A DNA stretch of 12,796 nucleotides, from assembly GCA_964558295.1 (NCBI GenBank), contig CAZLDQ010000166.1, positions 1 to 12,796 on the forward strand, in the 5' to 3' direction. The stretch is from JBDKTH01 sp964558295 (lineage in GTDB: Bacteria > Planctomycetota > Planctomycetia > Pirellulales > Thermoguttaceae). The notes beneath the pieces are model-generated. The model saw nothing but the letters and a program-made list of their open reading frames with translations. It was not told the DNA's origin and ran no database searches. Each line of letters starts with the position of its first letter. The stretch's first letter is position 1. A program made the position numbers and the translations under genes. Below are positions 6,304 through 12,181 of the stretch, piece by piece.

Positions 6304-6337
6304 CGATACGCCCCCTTGGCAACAGGGGCACGTATCG
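6304..6337 (+). promoter_or_regulatory. Strong hairpin in the leader of the following gene
   Basis: CGATACG (6304-6310) and CCCCT (6312-6316) pair with AGGGG (6324-6328) and CGTATCG (6331-6337), a 12-bp stem with a small internal loop and a 7-nt loop (TGGCAAC). It lies between the stop at 6280 and the ATG at 6370. There is no U-tract after it, so a leader structure or a processing/attenuation element fits better than a terminator. Confidence 0.5.
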
Positions 6338-6369
6338 GCCTATCCAATCGGCAACCGAGAGCAAGCACC

Positions 6370-7245
6370 ATGACCAAGCAAGTCCGACACGTTTACCCCG
6401 CCGAGATGGTCGCCCACCTGTGGGCGCACCGCTCGCAAGACTCCGCCCGCAACGGTGGAGGTAACTTCTACTTCGAGGGAGATAGCATCTACAGTTACGG
6501 AACGCACTTTCTTATCGCTCGACACGTCGAAACCAAGCGAGGCCGAGTGGTTCTGTTAACTACCCGCGGTTACAGCGCCACCACAGCGCGGCACAAATCG
6601 CTTGTGCTCCGCGCCTGCCGCCATCTGACCATATTTCACGTTCAACACCCCACCGATTCTGACCGCAAAGCCCAATTCGACGAGTATCGACAACGCTACT
6701 TGGACCTTGCCCGCAAGTACTCCAGGGCGCGAAGCAACAGACCGTGGATTCTCGGCCGTCTGCGCGATCTGGTTGAGGAAGCAAACCGTTTCGCCCAATT
6801 CTTCGGCCTCCGTTCTCGGCTGTCCCTGCCCGATGATCTATCGGCGATGGAGGCAGAATGTCGGGCCATCGAGCAACGCGAGCGTAAGCGAAAGCAACGG
6901 GCAGAAGTCAGACGCCAGCGGGAAGCGATGGAGGGCATTCAACGCTGGGTTCACGGGGAGGCCGATTCCTGCCGCAGCGATGGCCCCATTCGGTTACGGA
7001 TCAAGGGTGACGAATTACAGACCTCGCGGGGTGCCCGTGTCCCTTTGGAACATGCCATCAAGGCGTTTCGGATTATCAAGCGATTGCACGACAAGGGTCA
7101 AGCCTATGAGCGAAACGGCCACACGATACACCTGGGCCATTTCCCTCTTGACGCTGTTGACGCCCAAGGCAACGTGACGGCCGGTTGCCATCACGTGGAA
7201 TGGCCGGAAATCGAACGTATCGCCATTCGCGCGGGCTTGAACTGA
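6370..7245 (+). CDS. Phage-type conserved hypothetical protein (291 aa)
   Basis: The family has no known function that I can name, but the N-terminus has the feel of a widespread phage/plasmid protein. AHRSQDSARNGGGNFYFEGD, then SIYSYGTHFLIAR, then a short strand and RGYSATTARHKSLVLRA form a compact module at about 18-84. Residues about 103-205 are a long charged helix or coiled coil (ERKRKQRAEVRRQREAMEGI). The last 80 residues form a second module with RLRIKGDELQTSRGARVPLE and HTIHLGHFPLDAVDAQGNVT. No nuclease or ATPase motif is visible. The ATG at 6370 is chosen because the conserved module starts soon after it; the frame is open from 6298, but that part overlaps the leader hairpin. The ribosome site is weak (GAGAGC). 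Confidence 0.75.
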   Translation: MTKQVRHVYPAEMVAHLWAHRSQDSARNGGGNFYFEGDSIYSYGTHFLIARHVETKRGRVVLLTTRGYSATTARHKSLVLRACRHLTIFHVQHPTDSDRKAQFDEYRQRYLDLARKYSRARSNRPWILGRLRDLVEEANRFAQFFGLRSRLSLPDDLSAMEAECRAIEQRERKRKQRAEVRRQREAMEGIQRWVHGEADSCRSDGPIRLRIKGDELQTSRGARVPLEHAIKAFRIIKRLHDKGQAYERNGHTIHLGHFPLDAVDAQGNVTAGCHHVEWPEIERIAIRAGLN

Positions 7246-7262
7246 CCAGGGAGCAAACCATC

Positions 7263-7466
7263 ATGTATGACCTTGACGCAGCCACCCCGGAAGAGGTCCC
7301 CGCCATCCTCGAAGCCATTGCCAGCCACTACCGGGAGTCTGCTGGCGAACTAGCGAGCGCTTGGCAGGACGGCAAGGCCGGTAAGGTATGGAGCGATTTC
7401 GCCACCATACTGGACCGCGCGGCCGAATCGTGCCGTAAGGCGATTTCCAAGAGATTCGGCCCCTAG
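7263..7466 (+). CDS. Hypothetical small acidic protein (67 aa)
   Basis: The ATG at 7263 has an AGGGAG ribosome site about 9 nt upstream and lies 17 bp after the previous stop, so the gene is probably translated from the same message. The protein, starting MYDLDAATPEEVPAILEAIA, is a short helical protein with no cysteine-rich or DNA-binding motif; one Cys lies near the end (ESCRKAISKRFGP). I do not recognise a family. Its size and position fit small accessory proteins of phage or integrative elements. Confidence 0.65.
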   Translation: MYDLDAATPEEVPAILEAIASHYRESAGELASAWQDGKAGKVWSDFATILDRAAESCRKAISKRFGP

Positions 7467-7613
7467 CAACCCACAGGCGTTTGTCCGCTTCTGACCCGCA
7501 AGATTGTAAAGCATCAATATCCCCGGAAAAGCGAACCGCCGCAAAAGGACTTACGTCAATTCTCGTTGGAAACCAGAGGCTATAGACCCAAGCTACCCTT
7601 GAGGCAAGCGCCC

Positions 7614-8204
7614 ATGAGACACGTCGCCCTCTATGCCAGAGTCAGCAAACGGAACGGAAAGCAGGATGTTCGATCCCAACTACCCGATCTTGAGCGGTGG
7701 GCAGCAGCCCAGGACCAGCCCGTCCGATGGTACAGGGATCAGTTTACGGGCCGCACGATGGACAGACCCGGTTGGAATCGGCTGCAAGCCGCCATCGACG
7801 CCGGGGAGGTCTCCACGATCGTTTGCTGGCGTTTGGATCGGTTGGGCAGGACAGCAAGAGGACTGACGGCTCTGTTCGATGATCTGCTCAAGCGGAAAGT
7901 CGGGCTTGTCAGTCTCCGGGACGGTTTGGATCTCACAACCCCCGCCGGTAAGCTGATGGCCCACATTTTGGCGTCCTGCGCCGAGTACGAGACCGAAATC
8001 AGGGCTGAAAGGATTCTTGCCGGGCAAGCCGCCGCGCGTGCCGCCGGCAAGGTATGGGGAGGCGGAAAGCCCGGTCGGCGCGTGACCTTGACCGTGGAGA
8101 AGGAACAGACAATCAAGCTGCTCCGCGAACAAGGCAAAGGCATATCGGAGATTGCGCGCGTAGTCGGCCTAAGCAGACCGACCGTCTACCGCGCGTTGAG
8201 CTAA
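7614..8204 (+). CDS. Small serine recombinase (resolvase/invertase family)
   Basis: This 196-residue protein is a site-specific DNA recombinase of the Tn3-resolvase/Hin-invertase type, which cuts DNA through a serine attached to the 5' end. The catalytic motif YARVS places the nucleophile at Ser11. The family's DRPG (50-53) and CWRLDRLGR (71-79) carry the conserved arginines, and AEYETEIRAERILAGQ (123-138) starts the long E-helix. Residues about 170-196 (GISEIARVVGLSRPTVYRAL) are the DNA-binding helix-turn-helix. The length is normal and every expected motif is present, so it should be active. The start at 7614 is preferred over 7566 because YARVS lies at the usual distance and GAGG precedes it. 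No res or inversion site is evident beside it, so its job (dimer resolution, inversion or mobility) is open. Confidence 0.93.
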   Translation: MRHVALYARVSKRNGKQDVRSQLPDLERWAAAQDQPVRWYRDQFTGRTMDRPGWNRLQAAIDAGEVSTIVCWRLDRLGRTARGLTALFDDLLKRKVGLVSLRDGLDLTTPAGKLMAHILASCAEYETEIRAERILAGQAAARAAGKVWGGGKPGRRVTLTVEKEQTIKLLREQGKGISEIARVVGLSRPTVYRALS

Positions 8205-8652
8205 TTGCCCGCTTCCGATCCCCGTATCGATCCCGCCTGATGGCTCTGGCTTCCTCTCTATCGCATCGAAGCCCTCGACGTATCAATGGTCGTCGAGAGT
8301 ATGGACGCCACAGCATGCATCCTACGCCACCATAGTCCGTGCCCGCCTTCCCCGTTTCTTGACTCTCCGGTGGCTCGATCCTGTCGTTTGTGACGACAGC
8401 AGCCCACCAGGGTGGGGTTAAATATGCCGTAAAAACCGGTTGTGAGGGCGGGCGGGTCGGCACGGCCCTATCGAAACTGGCTGGTGCGTTTTTTGGGGGC
8501 CGGTCTGTTTCAAGCGTTGACGCGGCAATTCACAAGGGCCGCCACCATGAATGGTGGTTTCCCCGGAGAAACCACCCATCGCAACTACGCTCTGCCCAGG
8601 ATCGCCCCATACCATAGTCGTCCAGCCGGCCCCGGTCAATTGAGTATTGAAC
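8205..8652. other. Intergenic region with several short hairpins
   Basis: No gene is supported over about 450 bp. The stretch contains the hairpin CTGTCGT/ACGACAG (8381-8387 and 8393-8399, 5-nt loop), then CCCACC-AG-GGTGGG (8403-8416), and the overlapping stems at 8542-8576. It lies between the converging recombinase gene and the minus-strand pair, so some of these may be terminators, but none has a U-tract. Confidence 0.5.
8542..8576. repeat. Two overlapping, mutually exclusive stems
   Basis: CCACCAT (8542-8548) can pair with ATGGTGG (8551-8557), while GGTGGTTTC (8553-8561) can pair with GAAACCACC (8568-8576). The shared GGTGG cannot be in both stems at once. It lies about 140 bp past the end of the minus-strand genes. 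The arms could be a regulated RNA switch or simple inverted repeats. Confidence 0.45.
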
Positions 8653-8716
8653 GTCTGCCGCCGGCCCGTCGCCAAGCGGGGGCCGGGGGCGGGGGCAACG
8701 AGGCCGGTCGGCAGAC
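8653..8716 (-). terminator. Long stem-loop at the end of the minus-strand pair, with G-rich loop
   Basis: GTCTGCCGCCGGCC (8653-8666) pairs with 8702-8716 with one bulged base, giving a 14-bp stem that begins at the stop codon of the minus-strand gene. The 35-nt loop carries GGGGG three times on the plus strand (8678-8682, 8685-8689, 8691-8695). Position suggests transcript end or 3' protection. There is no U-tract, so termination would be non-canonical. Confidence 0.4.
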
Positions 8717-8952
8717 TATTGCTCCAGGGACGTGTCACCTGGATACGTGTATGCATCGGGCAATTGCTCTTCGATTTGGATAAGCCGTTGTTCAACCGTC
8801 TCCGATTGTACGTCCAACTCATGCGCCAATCGGCGGAGCCTTTCGTACTCTTGGATGAGGGAGTCTTCGTCCATCATAAAACGCGCTGCCACCGGCCCGA
8901 CCCCGTGGGGGCAGACACAGCAGTCAGGGCCGGGGCAATCGCAAACCTCCAA
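8716..8952 (-). CDS. Hypothetical small protein with N-terminal Cys cluster and coiled coil (TTG start or internal ATG)
   Basis: The product is unknown. The body, from MMDEDSLIQEYERLRRLAHE onward, is a clear amphipathic coiled coil ending in YTYPGDTSLEQ. Upstream in the same frame is a cysteine cluster, VCDCPGPDCCVCPHG (residues 3-17, five Cys and a His), which could bind zinc. Including it needs a TTG start at 8952, overlapping the preceding gene by 29 bp; the frame has a stop just above it. Starting at ATG 8877 or 8874 would drop the cluster. The density of cysteines argues for the longer form, but no ribosome site settles it. Confidence 0.5.
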   Translation of the reverse strand: MEVCDCPGPDCCVCPHGVGPVAARFMMDEDSLIQEYERLRRLAHELDVQSETVEQRLIQIEEQLPDAYTYPGDTSLEQ

Positions 8953-9130
8953 GTGTGATCTTCATGGCAAGGGAACATGCGCCTAACCATGCTTCCCTGT
9001 GGGTGTCGGCAAACGATAGGACAAGATGTCCACAACCCCGGACGACGACACGATAGCGGCCGTCTTCCTGCCGCCCTTCGTCGATTGTTCGCCAGCCGAG
9101 CCATTCAAGTCTGTGCCGTTCGGTAGTCAT
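8924..9130 (-). CDS. Hypothetical small protein (68 aa)
   Basis: Starting at ATG 9130, this reads MTTERHRLEWLGWRTIDEGR and continues RYRVVVRGCGHLVLSFADTH and REAWLGACSLAMKITLGG, an alternating strand/helix pattern typical of small phage-type proteins. I do not recognise the family. Its 3' end overlaps the next gene, which supports translational coupling. The ribosome site is poor. The 12-bp inverted repeat at 9145-9224 lies immediately upstream. An earlier ATG at 9187 would add a hydrophobic stretch (VGVAGAVLGSAFPFLFAPM) and turn it into a secreted or anchored protein; I judge this less likely because that stretch spans the inverted-repeat arm. Confidence 0.55.
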   Translation of the reverse strand: MTTERHRLEWLGWRTIDEGRQEDGRYRVVVRGCGHLVLSFADTHREAWLGACSLAMKITLGGLRLPRP

Positions 9131-9739
9131 GGGCGCAAACAAAAAAGGGAATGCCGAACCAAGCACTGCTCCAGCAACCCCGACCAAGGGGTCCAGATGA
9201 ACAGCGCAAGGCCGGCATTCCCTTCTCGGGACGCGGCTTGCACTGCTTCATCTGGTCAAGGGCTTTTGGCCCAGGTTGGTCGTTTTGCTGGAAGCAGCTT
9301 TGACGCCAATGGCGTCGATTCAGATTGTCGCCCAGTATTCTACCCCATCCTGTTTCGATTGGAAATAGGGGGCTACAACCGGCCCGCCGTAGCTCCCGGT
9401 GAATGGCAGCTATAGCCCGACGGACGAATCGTTCGGGTGTTCGCTCTTGACAGCGGTCAAGGGAGGTCACGGTCTGCGAGCAGTTGAATGGGCGAATTCG
9501 GCTCCGTTGCGGGATCGCGAGTGACCTTTCCGGAGACTGCGCCGCCCGTCGCCCCGTCGCATCCCCAGGCCTTGTCCGCCATTCGGCCCCATCAAGGCCA
9601 ACGTCCAGCGGCCGGCCACCCTCTTGGCGGAAGCGTCTGTTGAAGAAGGACCCTACCGCCGCAGCCGTGACCAAGGAGGGCTTGCTCCGTGGCGGCTCGC
9701 TGCGCAAGCCCACCTCGGTTCCCCTTCCCACCACGACCT
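9131..9739. other. Intergenic region between the mobile part and the secretion cassette
   Basis: About 600 bp with no gene I can support. A long minus-strand frame (9734-9105) exists, but it has mixed codon use, no ribosome site and no recognisable motif. The most notable item is the 12-bp inverted repeat at 9145-9224. This is where gene content changes from replication/recombination functions to secreted proteins, so an element border may lie here, though I find no flanking direct repeat. Confidence 0.45.
9145..9224. repeat. Perfect 12-bp inverted repeat, 56 bp apart
   Basis: AAGGGAATGCCG (9145-9156) is the reverse complement of CGGCATTCCCTT (9213-9224). A run of six A precedes the left arm. 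The interior contains a smaller CCCC-GACCAA-GGGG hairpin. It lies just upstream of the minus-strand pair. It may be a leader structure, a regulator site or a remnant of a small mobile element. Confidence 0.7.
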
Positions 9740-9753
9740 AGACAACATTGTCT
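9740..9753. promoter_or_regulatory. Operator-like palindrome just upstream of the MauE-gene promoter
   Basis: AGACAACATTGTCT is a perfect 6-bp dyad around CA, ending 10 bp before the -35 hexamer. The position fits an activator site or an upstream repressor site controlling the secretion cassette. The binding protein is unknown. Confidence 0.45.
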
Positions 9754-9763
9754 GCTCAGATCC

Positions 9764-9792
9764 TTGACATGGAAGAACACTTCCTCTAGACT
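9764..9792 (+). promoter_or_regulatory. Sigma-70-type promoter for the MauE/DUF1573 cassette
   Basis: TTGACA (9764-9769), a perfect -35, is followed after 17 bp by TAGACT (9787-9792), four of six matches to TATAAT. Transcription would start near 9799, leaving a leader of about 90 nt that can fold CCCTC (9812-9816) with GAGGG (9827-9831) before the ribosome site at 9874-9879. Confidence 0.65.
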
Positions 9793-9887
9793 CTCTGTGA
9801 TACGGATACGTCCCTCGCTTCTTCGGGAGGGGCGACGTCGAGACGGGACAGCGCTAGACGTGGTCGACGGCGTAGGAGGGCAGAATC

Positions 9888-10865
9888 GTGGCAATGATCC
9901 GTGCGGTCGAGGGAGTACCCCGGGAAGGCTGGTATGTCCTTGTTCGCTATTCCCTGGGGTTGCTGCTTGTGGTGGCTGCGGGACTGAAGGCATACGAGTT
10001 AGTTGCCTTTCCCGTCTCGCGAGGCGGTTTTCTTCAGGCCCCGCTCTTTCTTGTCGCGGTCATTCAATTCGAGTTTCTTCTTGGATTTTGGCTCTTTGCG
10101 GGCGTGTTTCTACGGACGAGTTGGATCGTCGCTGTTTTCTGTTTCGCGTCGTTCACTGTCGTGACGCTTGTTCGCGCGCTGGAAGGAGCTACGTCGTGCG
10201 GTTGCTTTGGACGAGTTGTTGTCAATCCTTGGATTACGTTGTCCGTGGACTCCGTCGCGGTGGCTTCGCTGTTGATATTTCGTCCCAGGGAGAGTGAAGA
10301 TCGGGGTACTTGGCGTTGTGGTACCGACACCATTCGTCCGCATTCTTTGGGGGCTCGCTTTGTCGTCTGGGGCGGTGGCCTAGTTATGCTGGCATGTCTC
10401 GGTATCATGTTGCTTGGGCGAAATGGTTTCGGTTTCCCAGGCACAGGGCCCGAGCGGCTCGCGGCCTGGCAAACGATGGCACTCTTGACACCTGCGGAGT
10501 GGCAGGGGAAGCGATTCCCCCTGCTTGAACAGCTGGATGCTGGCCCGCAACTCGCGAACGGGGGCTGGTTTGTCGTTTTGCATCGTACCGGCTGTCCGTC
10601 GTGTCAAGAGCTTCTGCGGCGTTTCGAGCAACCACTCGACGTCCATGTCTCCACGTATAGACTCGCTTTGCTCGAAGTGCCGCCGTTAGGAGATGGAGAG
10701 TCACGGGCTATCTCGTGGCCGCAGGGTTGTCTCTCTGCCAAACTTGATCGAACGTGGGACTGGCCCGCTCCGACTCCAATGGCGTTCCTGGTGCAGGATG
10801 GGGTTGTCAAGGCGGCGTTTACGGACCAGGACCTTGTGCGCATGTTCGGCCTTGAAGGGAATTAG
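9888..10865 (+). CDS. MauE/DoxX-type membrane protein fused to a periplasmic thioredoxin-like domain
   Basis: This 325-residue inner-membrane protein probably makes or moves disulfide bonds. Four N-terminal membrane helices (about 16-38, 48-73, 76-97, 110-131) match the MauE family, and CGCFG (104-108) is its hallmark cysteine pair. A fifth helix (about 156-176) leads to a periplasmic thioredoxin fold: the active-site-like CPSC at 236-239 after GGWFVVLHRT, and a TP pair (296-297, PTPMAFLV) as the cis-proline loop. MauE supports folding of the disulfide-rich MauA subunit; coupling it to a CxxC domain suggests an electron relay across the membrane. The GTG at 9888 is favoured over ATG 9894 because AGGAGG lies 8 nt before it. 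The gene heads the cassette with DUF1573 and a Cys-rich peptide, its likely client. Oxidase versus reductase direction is not decided by sequence. Confidence 0.85.
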   Translation: MAMIRAVEGVPREGWYVLVRYSLGLLLVVAAGLKAYELVAFPVSRGGFLQAPLFLVAVIQFEFLLGFWLFAGVFLRTSWIVAVFCFASFTVVTLVRALEGATSCGCFGRVVVNPWITLSVDSVAVASLLIFRPRESEDRGTWRCGTDTIRPHSLGARFVVWGGGLVMLACLGIMLLGRNGFGFPGTGPERLAAWQTMALLTPAEWQGKRFPLLEQLDAGPQLANGGWFVVLHRTGCPSCQELLRRFEQPLDVHVSTYRLALLEVPPLGDGESRAISWPQGCLSAKLDRTWDWPAPTPMAFLVQDGVVKAAFTDQDLVRMFGLEGN

Positions 10866-10989
10866 ACGCCCACGCGAACCGTACGCAGTCCCGCAGGGAG
10901 CATTCACGCATTGGTCAACCCTGGCAAGATGAAATGAGTTTGCGTGAGGCTTCGCTGGGACGACAGAAGTGGAAGAGGTGGTTTGACCG

Positions 10990-11388
10990 ATGAAGGTAAG
11001 AAGGCTCGTTATCGGAACCGTCGTTGGCTGCTGTGTAGTTCTGGCGTGTTGGTTGCTTTACGATGGCGTTGCCCGCTTAAATGGCGTATCAGTTCGGCCA
11101 GGCGTTGTTCGTGTTGACTCCCACACGCCGCGTGATGAGAAGGCCGAGCCGAGCAATTTTGTGGAGGTGGTGAATCCCACGAACTCGTCCGTTCGGCTGC
11201 TAGGAGTCTCGTCCTCGTGTGCGTGTATCAGCGTTGGCGATTGGCCTCGAGAGCTTGGGCCGCACCAATCGGTCAAGATCCGTTGGAGCGTGAAGGGGTC
11301 ATTCACGTCAGATCAGAAGATTTGGGTGTTCACCGACTGGCGGCCTACTCCCGTGCTGGTTCAGGTGATTCGCCCAGCCTCTGGTTGA
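10990..11388 (+). CDS. DUF1573 family protein, membrane-anchored
   Basis: This 132-residue protein has an N-terminal membrane segment (about 6-26, LVIGTVVGCCVVLACWLLYD) and a periplasmic beta-sandwich. FVEVVNPTNSSVRLLGVSSS followed by CAC (Cys 77 and 79) is the DUF1573 signature, in which an immunoglobulin/ASH-like fold carries a cysteine pair usually seen as SCGC. The rest (LGPHQSVKIRWSVKG, then IWVFTDWRPTPVLVQVI) completes the strands. VLAC could be a lipobox, but the hydrophobic segment continues past it, so a plain anchor is more likely. GAGGTGG precedes the ATG by about 7 nt. It lies 124 bp after the MauE gene. DUF1573 has no settled function; such genes commonly accompany secreted proteins and thioredoxin/MauE-type genes. 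Confidence 0.82.
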   Translation: MKVRRLVIGTVVGCCVVLACWLLYDGVARLNGVSVRPGVVRVDSHTPRDEKAEPSNFVEVVNPTNSSVRLLGVSSSCACISVGDWPRELGPHQSVKIRWSVKGSFTSDQKIWVFTDWRPTPVLVQVIRPASG

Positions 11389-11702
11389 AGGTAGGATAGA
11401 GCGAGACAAGCGGACCATACCCAGCCGGGGAGCCAACTGTGCTCTGTGGCCTGCGATGACTGTCCCGACATAGCTTACAACACTGACGAAAAAGGATACT
11501 TTATCGTACGATTTGCTTTTGGTGTCCTTGTGACAAAGTCCCTCCTTCGGCAATTCAGTTCGAGTACGACACCTCCCCTGTGTGACGAGGGGGAATGGAG
11601 TCTGGCCAAAGTAGTTTCTTTCACGGTTTGGTGTCCTATAGCTCGTCTTCGTATAGAGCGATGATCGGTTTGGTTCATGGCTTTTAGAGAAAGGAGCGTG
11701 AA
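11389..11702 (+). other. Intergenic leader before the Cys-rich peptide
   Basis: About 310 bp without a supported gene. It contains the 10-bp palindrome ATCGTACGAT (11503-11512) and a weak hairpin CCCCT/AGGGG (11575-11592). TATAGA at 11651-11656 could be a -10 box for the peptide gene, but the matching -35 is poor. The gap is long enough for the peptide to have its own promoter. Confidence 0.4.
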
Positions 11703-11915
11703 ATGTCTCGTATTCTAGGCGTGTGCTTGCTTTTGGCTGCGGTGATGTTCTTTCCGGGAACGACTGAGGCGACCTGCCAGGACACGGGTGGGCTTTGTAT
11801 GAGCGAGTCGCCTTCTAATTGCACATCGAACGGCGCGTGCGCGCCAGGCTATGGGTACTCGGGGACTTGTACGTGTGCTATCTACGCGCCCAAGACCTCT
11901 TGCTCCTGTAACTGA
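11703..11915 (+). CDS. Small secreted cysteine-rich peptide (70 aa precursor, eight mature Cys)
   Basis: A strong AAGGAG ribosome site lies 6 nt before the ATG. MSRILGVCLLLAAVMFFPGT plus TEA forms a clear Sec signal peptide, with probable cleavage after Ala23. The mature region of about 47 residues has cysteines at 25, 32, 40, 46, 56, 58, 67 and 69, enough for four disulfides, and is otherwise Gly/Ser/Thr-rich with tyrosines (APGYGYSGTCTCA). The two CxC pairs near the end (56/58, 67/69) are a distinctive feature. There are no charged-helix or enzyme features, so the mature protein is a disulfide-stabilised peptide. I do not recognise a named family. NVEALA peptides of Bacteroidota are a loose parallel (short, exported, Cys-containing), but the NVEALA leader motif is absent here. 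It may be a secreted effector, a structural peptide or a precursor. Confidence 0.82.
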   Translation: MSRILGVCLLLAAVMFFPGTTEATCQDTGGLCMSESPSNCTSNGACAPGYGYSGTCTCAIYAPKTSCSCN

Positions 11916-12048
11916 GCACATAGTGCTCGAGCTACCCAGGGCGTTTGATTGGTTCTTTACGAGCCAAGCATAGCCCGGACAGCCCCCCCTGATTGCCACG
12001 CTATCTACCGCAAGGCAAATGGGCAGTGGCTAGAATGGAGCATTTGAT

Positions 12049-12086
12049 ACCCCAGCAACAAGCTCCGCAAGGCTTGTTGCTGGGGT
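12049..12086 (+). terminator. Perfect 15-bp hairpin after the Cys-rich peptide
   Basis: ACCCCAGCAACAAGC (12049-12063) pairs perfectly with 12072-12086 around an 8-nt loop (TCCGCAAG). It lies between the peptide gene and the last gene. No U-tract follows, so it may stop, slow or protect the transcript: such a hairpin behind a small secreted peptide often raises its message level over downstream genes. Confidence 0.55.
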
Positions 12087-12181
12087 GACATGGCCTGGGC
12101 AACTGAGAACACCACCATTCTCGCAATTGGGCCGAAGCCTGTTTCATCTGAATAACCATATCCAATCCGCATGAGTATGAC

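Noticed and set aside
8460..8510. T-run near 8490 as an intrinsic terminator for the recombinase gene
   Set aside because: The run of T is not preceded by a stable stem and lies about 290 bp past the stop codon.
9105..9734. Long minus-strand frame of 209 codons
   Set aside because: No ribosome site, mixed codon use and no recognisable motif; it contains an inverted repeat and overlaps the better-supported start at 9130.
11446..11664. 72-codon frame starting at GTG before the Cys-rich peptide
   Set aside because: No ribosome site, no homology I can see, and it covers a palindrome and a hairpin.
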